A program made the translations under genes and the position numbers. A DNA stretch of 64,000 bases, taken from NCBI RefSeq assembly GCF_022654015.1, contig NZ_CP073063.1, positions 1-64,000 on the forward strand, given 5' to 3'. Of the stretch, positions 57,407-64,000 are shown one piece after another. The stretch's first letter is position 1; each line of letters opens with the position of its first letter. This DNA is from Brevundimonas diminuta. GTDB lineage: Bacteria; Pseudomonadota; Alphaproteobacteria; Caulobacterales; Caulobacteraceae. The notes under the pieces were generated by a model. That model was not told the DNA's origin and searched no databases. It saw only the letters and a program-made list of their open reading frames with translations.

Positions 57407-58369
57407 TTATTGCGCCGCTTCAACCATGACGCCGCGCTTTTGCAGGATGGCCTGGACGCTGTCGTCACCGGTCAGGTGGGCGGCGCCGACGGCGATGAAG
57501 GCGGTGCCGGAGCCTTCGAGCAGGGTCTGGATCTGGTTGGCCCAGTCGGTGTTCCGGTCCACCAGAATGGCCTGATACAATGCCGGCGAGGCCTCCTTCA
57601 TTTCCGTGATCGTGACGCGGTCCAGCGTCGCGACGTCCCCACGGGCCCAGGCCTCGACCATTTCATCCAGCTTGGTGGCGGCGTTCTCGTAGTCCTTCAG
57701 CGTCTCGCGCAGGAAGGCCAGCTGCACGTCATCGGGCAGGCCGGCCAGGATGCCGATCTGTTTGTCGATGGTCTCAAAGCCGTGGATCGGCTTGCCCGCC
57801 GCCTCGGCCCGCGCCTTCAGCACCAGCTCGACGCCGGACTTGGGATCATAGCCGGCCTTGATTAGCGGCGCGACCGACAGGCTGAGCGCCGCCAGCCAAG
57901 GCTTCATCGGCTGAAGCTGGGCGGCCGAGGCGCCCATGGCCTGGGCGGCCGCGTCCAGTTCGGCGTTTTCTTGCGGCGTCAGGCGACTGGACAGGGGCGT
58001 CTCGGGCGACAGGCCGTGCTGCTGGATCAGCGGCATGATGGCGGCCTGGTCGTCGGGGTTGCTGATCTCGAACCAGATGTCCGAGGCGCTGTCGAAGGCG
58101 GCCTCGACGCGGGGGCTGGACCAGCCGGTCGTCGGGCGAAGCACATGGACAGAGCCGAACAGATACAGGGTCGAATCCGCATCCTTGACCACCCACAGGG
58201 CGGGGCCTTCGCCCTGGATCGGCGCTGGCGCGGCGGGCGCGGCGGTCTGGGCCAGGGCGTCGGCGGGGACGCCGGCGATGGCGACGAATAGCGCCAAGCC
58301 GCCGGCGACGCCCACGGCGCCGCGCGCCAGGCTGGAAACGGACGACAGAAGGCGATCAGTGAAGGTCAT
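57407..58369 (-). CDS. TraB/GumN family secreted protein
   Basis: The 320-residue product has a signal peptide (about 1-41, ADALAQ) and the family motif ALWVVKDADSTLYLFGSVHVLRP, in which the GS-x-H segment is the hallmark. A second conserved part near the C-terminus reads FIAVGAAHLTGDDSV. The family is widespread and thought to have metal-dependent peptidase-like activity, but the role in bacteria is not settled. The start at ATG 58369 gives a good signal peptide. It is last in a minus-strand run, 44 bases after the membrane protein gene. Confidence 0.88.
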   Translation of the reverse strand: MTFTDRLLSSVSSLARGAVGVAGGLALFVAIAGVPADALAQTAAPAAPAPIQGEGPALWVVKDADSTLYLFGSVHVLRPTTGWSSPRVEAAFDSASDIWFEISNPDDQAAIMPLIQQHGLSPETPLSSRLTPQENAELDAAAQAMGASAAQLQPMKPWLAALSLSVAPLIKAGYDPKSGVELVLKARAEAAGKPIHGFETIDKQIGILAGLPDDVQLAFLRETLKDYENAATKLDEMVEAWARGDVATLDRVTITEMKEASPALYQAILVDRNTDWANQIQTLLEGSGTAFIAVGAAHLTGDDSVQAILQKRGVMVEAAQ

Positions 58370-58413
58370 GAGAGGTCTCGTTGTTATCCAAAGAGAAGGA
58401 GAAGAAGGACCGG

Positions 58414-59064
58414 TCAGGCCAGGCCGCGACGCACGCTGATCCACACCGAGCAGCCCAGATAGAGCGCCATCAGAACGGCGTAGATGTCCCAGGCCGTGAT
58501 AGCGGGTGCGGCGCCCAGACGCTCGGCGGCGGCCCAGAAGAACAGGACCAGTTGGCCCGCAAAGAAGGTGACGGCCGCCGCCTCGATCACCGCCCGCCTC
58601 AAGAGCTCGTCGGCCTGGCGATAGACGCGCACATTCATCACCGTGTGGAGCACCAGCAGAAGACCGACGGCGCTGAGGCCAAGCAAGGGATTGACGCTTG
58701 CCAGGCTGAAGACGACCGGCAGGGTCAGGATGACGCCGGAAAAGCCCATGACCAGCGCCTGAAACCGGGCCAGAGCCGTCTCATCCGGCGAGGCGGGACC
58801 GTCCAGATTATACATCCGGCCGAGGCGGTCGGCGTTCAGGCTGACGTACAGCGCCCACAGCGATCCCGCGACCAAGGCCAGACCGACCAGCATCGCCAGG
58901 CCATCCGACCAGCGCAAATCCACGTTGGTCGGCCCGAAGCCGCCGGGCGCGATCCTGGCCAGCCAGGCACCGACGCCGTAACCGATCATCCCGAAGACGG
59001 CGCCGAAAACAAAGGCGCGAACCCAGCGCGGCCAGGATGCGGGAGACAGGGTGGAGGGCTTCAT
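58414..59064 (-). CDS. Multi-pass membrane protein of the XRE operon
   Basis: The 216-residue product has about six membrane segments (near 18-38, 57-77, 108-125, 130-148, 170-186, 190-208). I do not recognise a named family. It starts at ATG 59064, which overlaps the stop of the XRE regulator by 4 bases (ATGA), so it is translated with it. The layout, a small regulator next to membrane proteins, is like many DUF2975/DUF2178-type pairs, but I cannot place it among them with certainty. Confidence 0.7.
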   Translation of the reverse strand: MKPSTLSPASWPRWVRAFVFGAVFGMIGYGVGAWLARIAPGGFGPTNVDLRWSDGLAMLVGLALVAGSLWALYVSLNADRLGRMYNLDGPASPDETALARFQALVMGFSGVILTLPVVFSLASVNPLLGLSAVGLLLVLHTVMNVRVYRQADELLRRAVIEAAAVTFFAGQLVLFFWAAAERLGAAPAITAWDIYAVLMALYLGCSVWISVRRGLA

Positions 59065-59267
59065 TTCGTCGGCTCCTGATCGTCCGAGAAGATGGATTCG
59101 ATGGGCTGGCCGAAGACGCGGGCGATCTTGAAGGCCAGCGGCAGGGAGGGGTCGTAACGGCCGGTCTCCAGCGCGTTCACGGTCTGGCGCGACACGCCCA
59201 GATGTTCGGCCAGCTGCGCCTGGCTCCAGTCGCGCTCGGCGCGCAGGACCTTGAGACGATTGTTCAT
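59061..59267 (-). CDS. XRE-family transcriptional regulator, 68 residues
   Basis: The small product is one helix-turn-helix domain: RLKVLRAERDWSQAQLAEHL and GVSRQTVNALETGRYDPSL, then KIARVFGQPIESIFSDD. This is the compact type (Cro/CI-like, 68 residues) that controls a neighbouring membrane protein gene. It lies 3 bases after the stop of the upstream gene and overlaps the next. A palindrome upstream of the operon at 59743-59759 is the natural candidate operator. Confidence 0.92.
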   Translation of the reverse strand: MNNRLKVLRAERDWSQAQLAEHLGVSRQTVNALETGRYDPSLPLAFKIARVFGQPIESIFSDDQEPTK

Positions 59268-59270
59268 GGC

Positions 59271-59729
59271 TCAGCCCCGCATCCGCGCCAGCCACCACCA
59301 CACCCAGACGACGGTGTAGCCGATCAGCATGGGAGCGATCATCAAGGCGGCGCCGGCGGACACATAGTCGATGGGCGAGCCGCCCGATCCGATCTCGCGC
59401 GCGATGACCTCGCGCCACGGCCCGGCCGAGGACAGGATCAGGCCGACGCCGCTGACGCACATGCCCGCCGTTCCGCCCCAATACCAGGCGGCCTTGTGCG
59501 CCTCGCGCGCGGCTTCGTCGATCACCCGCATCCATTCGGCGCCGACCCACAGCGAGCCGGCCATAATGGTGGCGGCGAAAACGGCGGTGAAGATCATCTC
59601 CCCCATCTCCGAACCGATCCAGCCGGCGCGGGCGGCGTATCCCATCGCGATCCCGCCGACCAAGGCGAACACCAGTCCGCCGCCGAAGGTGATTGCAATC
59701 GCCTTGATTACCGGCCGCCACTTGCGCAT
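59271..59729 (-). CDS. Membrane protein, first gene of the XRE operon
   Basis: The 152-residue product has four likely membrane segments (about 8-30, 42-62, 85-105, 123-145) and a short loop with EWMRVIDEAAREAHKAAWYWGG. I do not recognise a family. It is first in an operon with the XRE regulator and a second membrane protein. A palindromic site lies 14 bases upstream of the start, so the gene is likely autoregulated through the XRE protein. Confidence 0.7.
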   Translation of the reverse strand: MRKWRPVIKAIAITFGGGLVFALVGGIAMGYAARAGWIGSEMGEMIFTAVFAATIMAGSLWVGAEWMRVIDEAAREAHKAAWYWGGTAGMCVSGVGLILSSAGPWREVIAREIGSGGSPIDYVSAGAALMIAPMLIGYTVVWVWWWLARMRG

Positions 59730-59742
59730 CAGTCAACACCCC

Positions 59743-59759
59743 TTGTCCTATTGACAAGC
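59743..59759. promoter_or_regulatory. Palindrome upstream of the XRE operon (operator candidate)
   Basis: CTTGTC-CTATT-GACAAG, a perfect 6-5-6 palindrome, 14-30 bases before the first gene of the operon. Size and place fit a binding site for a small XRE repressor. Confidence 0.6.
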
Positions 59760-59814
59760 TACATTGACATCACGGCGTTGGCGCTGTCAAGCGCCCTTTC
59801 CACGGAAAGGTGCC

Positions 59815-61032
59815 CTACTCGACCTTGGCGGCGGCGATCAGTTCGGGACGGGCGATGGCGCGGGGCGCGGTTTCGACCGGCGTCAGATCCGGCAAGGCCT
59901 TGCCCTCGTGATCGACCTGCAGATCCTCGAACCGGCGGGCGGACACCATGACCTGGCTCTCGAGCGAGCCGACGAACTGATTGTATTTGCCGACGGCGGT
60001 ATCCAGCGCTCGTCCGACGGCTGAGGCATGACCGCCCATGACCGACAGCCGCTTGTAGAGCTCGCGCCCCAAGGCGGCGACCTTGTCGGCATTGGCCGTC
60101 TGCTCTTCCGCCCGCCAGCCATAGGCCACGGCCTTGCACAGGGCGAACAGGGTTGAGGGCGTGACGATGACGACGCGCGAGGCCATGGCCTGGGTCATCA
60201 GGTCCGGCTCATGGTCCAGAGCCGTGGCCAGGAACGCATCGCCGGGCACGAACAGGACGACGAAATCGGGGCTGGGCTTGAACTGGTCCTGATAGGCCTT
60301 GGACGACAGCTGGCGCACGTGGGTCTTCAAGCTGGCGGCGGTGCGCAGGCCGACCGAGCGAGCGCGCGCCTCCTCGTCGCCCTCCCCGTCGTCGAAGGCC
60401 AGCGGGACCTTGGCGTCGATCACGAACATGCCGCCGCCGGGCAGGCGGACGATGAAGTCGGGCCGGTTCTGGCGACCCTCGTCGTCGGCGCTGGAGGTCT
60501 GTTCGGTGAAGTCGAACCGCCCGGCCATGCCGGCGGCCTCCAGAACGTTGCGGCAGGTCTGCTCGCCCCAGCGGCCGCGGCGCCCTGTATTGCCGCGCAG
60601 GGCCTCGGTCAGCTTGCGCGCCTCGTCGCGCGTGGCGGACGAGGCCGTCATCAGCTGAGCCAGTTGCTCGCGCAGCCCCCCGGTCTCTTCGGACCGCGTC
60701 TTCTCCAGCGCGGCGACATGCTCCTGGAACTTGGTCAGGGTGTCGGCGACGGGTTTCAGCTGGGCGGCCATCCGCTCGCGTGCCAGCTGGTCCTGGGCGC
60801 GGAAGGTCTCGGTCGCGCGGCTGACCATCTGATCCGCCACGACCTGGGCCGACTGCGCGGCCTGGGCCTTGAGCAGTTCGCCCATGGTCACACGACTTTC
60901 CTCGACCAGATCGATGCGGGCCTCGGCCGCCGCCAGCGCGCCGCTCGTCTTCTGCCAGCCCATATAGGCCCACAGAAAACCGCCCGCGAAGGCGGCGGCC
61001 AGGACAGCGAGGATCGGCACGAGCATGTTCAT
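59815..61032 (-). CDS. rmuC: DNA recombination protein RmuC
   Basis: RmuC limits DNA inversions and is thought to be a nuclease-like factor. The 405-residue product has an N-terminal membrane segment (about 5-22), a long coiled-coil (about 30-140) and the RmuC domain. The domain shows GRRGRWGEQTCRNVLEAAGM, NRPDFIVRLPGGGMFVIDAKVPL (restriction-endonuclease-like core), and PSPDFVVLFVPGDAFL. Length is in the family range. It is single in its neighbourhood. Confidence 0.93.
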   Translation of the reverse strand: MNMLVPILAVLAAAFAGGFLWAYMGWQKTSGALAAAEARIDLVEESRVTMGELLKAQAAQSAQVVADQMVSRATETFRAQDQLARERMAAQLKPVADTLTKFQEHVAALEKTRSEETGGLREQLAQLMTASSATRDEARKLTEALRGNTGRRGRWGEQTCRNVLEAAGMAGRFDFTEQTSSADDEGRQNRPDFIVRLPGGGMFVIDAKVPLAFDDGEGDEEARARSVGLRTAASLKTHVRQLSSKAYQDQFKPSPDFVVLFVPGDAFLATALDHEPDLMTQAMASRVVIVTPSTLFALCKAVAYGWRAEEQTANADKVAALGRELYKRLSVMGGHASAVGRALDTAVGKYNQFVGSLESQVMVSARRFEDLQVDHEGKALPDLTPVETAPRAIARPELIAAAKVE

Positions 61033-61152
61033 GCTCCGTTCCTAGCGGGAGTCGCCTTCAATGAGAAGCGGGGCCCCTCCGGCGCCGCTTGTCCGGAACG
61101 TCGCCGTTGCGATGACGTTGGTGTCTCAGCCATTTGCACGAAGGACCCGCCC

Positions 61153-61515
61153 ATGACCCCGGAAAAGCCCCACCGCCACGACACCGCCGCCGATGCGGTG
61201 CACGACGGCCGGCCGGTCGATGCCGAACTGGTGCGCAGCGGCCGCAAGAACCCGCGCATCGTCGTCATCCTGGCGATCTCGACGCTGGCGGCGGCCATTC
61301 TGCTGCTGGGCCTGTGGTTCGTGACCAACGGCGCGTTCGATTCCAAGAACGCTGAGACCGGGCCGGAGGCGGCCGCAGCAGAAACCCAGGCCTTTGCGGG
61401 CGACAGCCAGACGCCGCCGGCCGCCGATGCGCCGACGGATGAAACGGGGCGCGCCGTGCCGACCCCGACAGGCGAAGCGCCGAACGTCAACGCCCCGACC
61501 GTGCCGTCGAACTAA
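61153..61515 (+). CDS. Small single-pass membrane protein, unknown function
   Basis: The 120-residue product starts at ATG 61153. It has a polar N-terminus (HRHDTAADAVHDGRP), one membrane segment (about 36-60, IVVILAISTLAAAILLLGLWFV) and an acidic, low-complexity Ala/Pro/Thr tail. No family is recognised. It lies between rmuC (divergent) and recR (convergent), with 5 bases between its stop and that of recR. Confidence 0.6.
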   Translation: MTPEKPHRHDTAADAVHDGRPVDAELVRSGRKNPRIVVILAISTLAAAILLLGLWFVTNGAFDSKNAETGPEAAAAETQAFAGDSQTPPAADAPTDETGRAVPTPTGEAPNVNAPTVPSN

Positions 61516-61520
61516 CTAGA

Positions 61521-62123
61521 TCAGGCCGGGCGGCGGGCGCGAAGGGCCTGGACGATGGTGCCGTCGTCCAGCCAATCCAGTTCGCCGCCGACCGGCACCC
61601 CGCGCGCCAGAGACGTAATCTCCACATCCGGACCGGCGATCCGCTCGGCGACATAGTGGGCGGTCGTTTGGCCATCGACCGTGGCCGGCAGGGCAAGCAC
61701 GACCTCGCGCACGCCCCCGCCCCTCACGCGCCCGACCAGTTCGGTAATCCGCAGATGCTCGGGCCCGACACCGTCGAGAGCGGACAGCAGTCCGCCCAGC
61801 ACATGATATTTGCCCCGAAAGGCGCCGGATCGCTCCATCGCCCACAGGGCGCCGGCTTCCTCGACCACGCAGATCAGACCATTGTCGCGCGATCCGTCCG
61901 AGCAGATGGCGCAGGGATCGCGCGTATCCGGCGCGCCGCAAACCGAGCACGACACGACCTTTTCCGCCGTCTCGGCTAGCGACGCCGCCAGCGGGACCAG
62001 CAACTGCTCGCGCCGCTTCAACAGCGCCAGCGCCGCACGCCGCGCCGAGCGCGGACCCAGGCCCGGCAGTTTGGCGAGAAGGGAGATCAGCCGTTCGATC
62101 TCCGGCCCGGCGGAGGCGGCCAT
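61521..62123 (-). CDS. recR: Recombination protein RecR
   Basis: RecR works with RecF and RecO to load RecA at single-strand gaps. The 200-residue product has the helix-hairpin-helix start ([25 protein letters not shown]), a zinc-binding CSVCG...CAICSD motif (about 58-74), and the Toprim domain with [17 protein letters not shown] and [17 protein letters not shown]. The start shares one base with the stop of ybaB (TGATG), so they form an operon. dnaX, often upstream of this pair, is not here. Confidence 0.96.
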   Translation of the reverse strand: MAASAGPEIERLISLLAKLPGLGPRSARRAALALLKRREQLLVPLAASLAETAEKVVSCSVCGAPDTRDPCAICSDGSRDNGLICVVEEAGALWAMERSGAFRGKYHVLGGLLSALDGVGPEHLRITELVGRVRGGGVREVVLALPATVDGQTTAHYVAERIAGPDVEITSLARGVPVGGELDWLDDGTIVQALRARRPA

Positions 62124-62452
62124 CAGAACAGTTTCGGCATTCCGGGAATGTTCATCCCGGCCATGGGGCCTGCGGCCTCGCGCATCAAAGCGTTGTTCTG
62201 CTCATCCAGCTTGCGCTTGGCGTCGGCATGGGCGGCGACGATCAGATCGGCCAGAATCTCGCCCTCGCCCGGGCTCAGCAGACTGTCGTCGATCTTGATG
62301 GCTGTAATCTCGCCAGGGCCCTTGAGGGCCACCGAGACGAGGCCGCCGCCGGACGAACCCTCGGCGATCGTTTCCGCCATCTTGGCCTGGGCGTCCTGCA
62401 GCTTTTGCTGCATCGCCTGGGCCTGCTGCATCAGTTGGGTCAGATCTTTCAT
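62123..62452 (-). CDS. YbaB/EbfC nucleoid-associated protein
   Basis: The 109-residue product is a small DNA-binding protein. It begins [20 protein letters not shown], a coiled-coil, and ends [15 protein letters not shown], as in YbaB. The central beta part reads [20 protein letters not shown]. The frame stays open to 62572, but ATG 62452 gives the family N-terminus. It precedes recR in one operon, which fits the usual ybaB-recR pair. The upstream gene is divergent. Confidence 0.95.
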   Translation of the reverse strand: MKDLTQLMQQAQAMQQKLQDAQAKMAETIAEGSSGGGLVSVALKGPGEITAIKIDDSLLSPGEGEILADLIVAAHADAKRKLDEQNNALMREAAGPMAGMNIPGMPKLF

Positions 62453-62608
62453 GCCCTCTAGATAGGGCGAACCAAGCCTGGGCGACAGAGGGGTTGTGCG
62501 CGGTGCGCGATATCGAAACCCAGCCTTTCGGGATTGGCGCTTGCGGCTGTTGCAAAACACCCTAATTAGCACCCGTAATCGTTGCTATTTAAGTCTGGAA
62601 CGCATCCC

Positions 62609-63223
62609 ATGGCCTATGACGCTACTCACCAACGCGACGTCCCGCTGTCGGACGCCGCGCTGTCGCAACTGTTCACCGAGGCGCGTACGCGCAACGGCTG
62701 GACCGACCGCCCCGTCGCGCCGGAACTGCTGCACAAGCTGTATGACCTGACCAAGTTCGGGCCCACGGCGGTCAACGGGTCGCCCGCCCGCTTCGTCTTC
62801 ATCACCTCGCCCGAGGCCAAAGCCCGCTTGATCCCGCTGATGAGCGAGGGCAATCGCGACAAGACGCAGCAGGCCCCGGTGACGGTGATCGTCGGTCAGG
62901 ACATGGATTTCCACGATCATCTCGACGCTCTGTTCCCCCATGCGCCGGGCGCCAAGGCCTGGTTCGCAGACGAGGCCGGCCGGCGCGAGACCGCCTTCCG
63001 CAACGCCTCGCTGCAGGGCGGCTATCTGACCATCGCCGCCCGCGCCCTGGGCCTGGATGTCGGCCCGATGTCCGGCTTCGACGCCGCCGGCGTGAAGGCC
63101 GAGTTCTTCCCCGACAGCCATGTCGAGCCGAACTATATCCTCAACCTCGGCTATGGCTCGGACGAGAACCTGTTTCCACGCTCGCCGCGCCTGTCGTTCG
63201 ACGAGGCCGCGCAGATTCTCTGA
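62609..63223 (+). CDS. Malonic semialdehyde reductase RutE-like protein
   Basis: RutE belongs to the nitroreductase-like flavoproteins and reduces malonic semialdehyde, as in pyrimidine breakdown. The 204-residue product has the start [45 protein letters not shown] and [24 protein letters not shown], all characteristic of the family. FMN binding is expected. No other rut gene is near, so the actual substrate may differ. ATG 62609 is preferred to the GTG-like upstream start. It ends with a strong terminator shared with the convergent cytochrome gene. Confidence 0.88.
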   Translation: MAYDATHQRDVPLSDAALSQLFTEARTRNGWTDRPVAPELLHKLYDLTKFGPTAVNGSPARFVFITSPEAKARLIPLMSEGNRDKTQQAPVTVIVGQDMDFHDHLDALFPHAPGAKAWFADEAGRRETAFRNASLQGGYLTIAARALGLDVGPMSGFDAAGVKAEFFPDSHVEPNYILNLGYGSDENLFPRSPRLSFDEAAQIL

Positions 63224-63248
63224 GCCGAACTGTCGGCCCGAAACGAAG

Positions 63249-63275
63249 AAGGGCGGCCCGTCGGGCCGCCCTTTT
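63249..63275. terminator. Rho-independent terminator between RutE-like and cytochrome c genes
   Basis: GGGCGGCCCG against CGGGCCGCCC with almost no loop, followed by TTTT on the plus strand. It ends the RutE-like gene. The minus side has only AAGAAG, so the other direction is weaker. Confidence 0.85.
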
Positions 63276-63295
63276 GTCGTTCATCGCCGGAACGA

Positions 63296-64000
63296 TCAGG
63301 TGTTGGGGGGGGCAGACGCCGTCGCGGCGGGCGGGGCCGCCGGGGTCGCCTGAGACGCGGCGGGGGCGCCGGCGGCCGGGGTCGTGCCGGTCGCTTCGGT
63401 CGCCGAAGCGCCTTCGGTCACCGGGGCCTCGCCCGTCGCAGGCGCGCCGGCGGCCGGCGCGGCCGCGCCAGGCTGACGGGTGGGATCCGGCGCCGGGATG
63501 GCGAAGCCGCCCGAGCCCTGCGTGCGCAGCCAGGCGATCAGATTGATGCGCGTCTGGGTGTCGCGGATGCCGGCGAAGGACATCTTGGTGCCGGGCACAT
63601 ATTTGGCCGGGGCCGTGATGAAGCTGTTGATCTGGTCATAGCCCCATGTCGGCGCCTCCGCCTTATGCTTGGCCATGGCGTCGGAATAGGCGAAGCCCGG
63701 ACGGTGCATGACCGGACCGCCGACCACGCCCCACAGGTTCGGACCGATCTTGTCGGCGCCGCCCTGATGCGCGTCATGGCAGGCTTGGCAACGCGCGAAG
63801 GCGGCCTCGCCGGCGGCCAGATCGGCGGTCGGCAGCACCGTGCCCCAGTCGGGCGCCAGTTCGGCGGCTTCACCGCCGGCGGCCTCTTCCGGCGCATCAA
63901 CGAAATAGCCCATCTTTTCGGGCGCTTCCGAATGATAGACGAGGCCCGAGGCCTGCTGGACGACCAGGATGACGAACGCCGTCCCCAGAGCCGCGCCGAA
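63296..64000 (-). CDS. Membrane-anchored cytochrome c (5' end outside window)
   Basis: The visible product is about 234 residues and lacks its start, which lies past base 64000. The first 25 residues are hydrophobic (ALGTAFVILVVQQASGLVY), a membrane anchor. The cytochrome domain has the haem-binding CQACH, GPNLWGVVGG and the methionine ligand in GTKMSFAG. A proline- and alanine-rich C-terminal tail of about 65 residues follows (from AIPAPDPTRQP). It resembles the membrane-bound cytochrome c552/CycM type that carries electrons to the terminal oxidases. Confidence 0.9.
   Translation of the reverse strand, partial: FGAALGTAFVILVVQQASGLVYHSEAPEKMGYFVDAPEEAAGGEAAELAPDWGTVLPTADLAAGEAAFARCQACHDAHQGGADKIGPNLWGVVGGPVMHRPGFAYSDAMAKHKAEAPTWGYDQINSFITAPAKYVPGTKMSFAGIRDTQTRINLIAWLRTQGSGGFAIPAPDPTRQPGAAAPAAGAPATGEAPVTEGASATEATGTTPAAGAPAASQATPAAPPAATASAPPNT

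Noticed and set aside
58384..58445. TTATCCAAA and TGATCCACA 53 bases apart, resembling DnaA boxes
   Set aside because: Only two imperfect or weak sites, one inside a coding sequence. Chance occurrence is likely.

Overview
The window is high-GC bacterial DNA that looks like a chromosome segment of an alphaproteobacterium of the Caulobacterales, most likely Brevundimonas or a close relative. This rests on the CckA/ChpT phosphorelay genes, CtrA-type boxes (TTAA-N7-TTAA) at promoters, the dnaA-dnaN-recF-gyrB order and an alphaproteobacterial usher fimbrial locus. The genus is an inference; no rRNA is present to fix it. Where the longest reading frame starts too early, I chose starts by ribosome binding site, signal peptide or family N-terminus.

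Layout. 1-7.5 kb: the replication block dnaA (5' end outside the window), dnaN, an unexpected membrane gene with an internal duplication, recF and gyrB. 7.5-16.4 kb: mostly minus-strand genes, including secreted proteins and lipoproteins, mnmC, motA, a FATP-type acyl-CoA synthetase, a sorbosone dehydrogenase-like lipoprotein and a lipocalin. 16.5-19.4 kb: sulfate activation (cysD, cysNC fusion). 19.4-29.3 kb: an MscS channel, malate synthase G, a secreted HExxH protein with helical repeats, prfC, two unknowns and a cysQ-like phosphatase. 29.4-35.6 kb: a signalling and motility block with chpT, a CheY-like regulator, cheR, cckA, flhB, fliR and fliQ, the last with a CtrA box upstream. 35.9-39.5 kb: folE, an acyltransferase and an MHS transporter.

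39.6-48.2 kb looks like an acetate module. A transporter-fused hybrid kinase and a LuxR-type regulator resembling CrbS/CrbR (MxtR/ErdR) stand beside a DcaP-like porin and acs. The regulator and the porin are divergent across two overlapping palindromes. A bile-acid/sodium symporter-like gene follows.

48.8-56.9 kb is the most unusual part: a minus-strand chaperone-usher fimbrial cluster. It has a minor pilin, three tandem pilin genes whose last 177 residues are identical but whose N-terminal regions differ, a chaperone, a usher and a probable tip subunit. Two perfect CtrA-type boxes lie upstream of the pilin genes, so these fimbriae may be built at a set time in the cell cycle. 57.2-64 kb: tRNA-Gly(CCC), a TraB/GumN protein, a small XRE-regulated membrane operon with a palindromic operator candidate, rmuC, ybaB-recR, a RutE-like reductase and a membrane-anchored cytochrome c cut by the window end. 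No insertion sequence, prophage, integrase or CRISPR array was seen.
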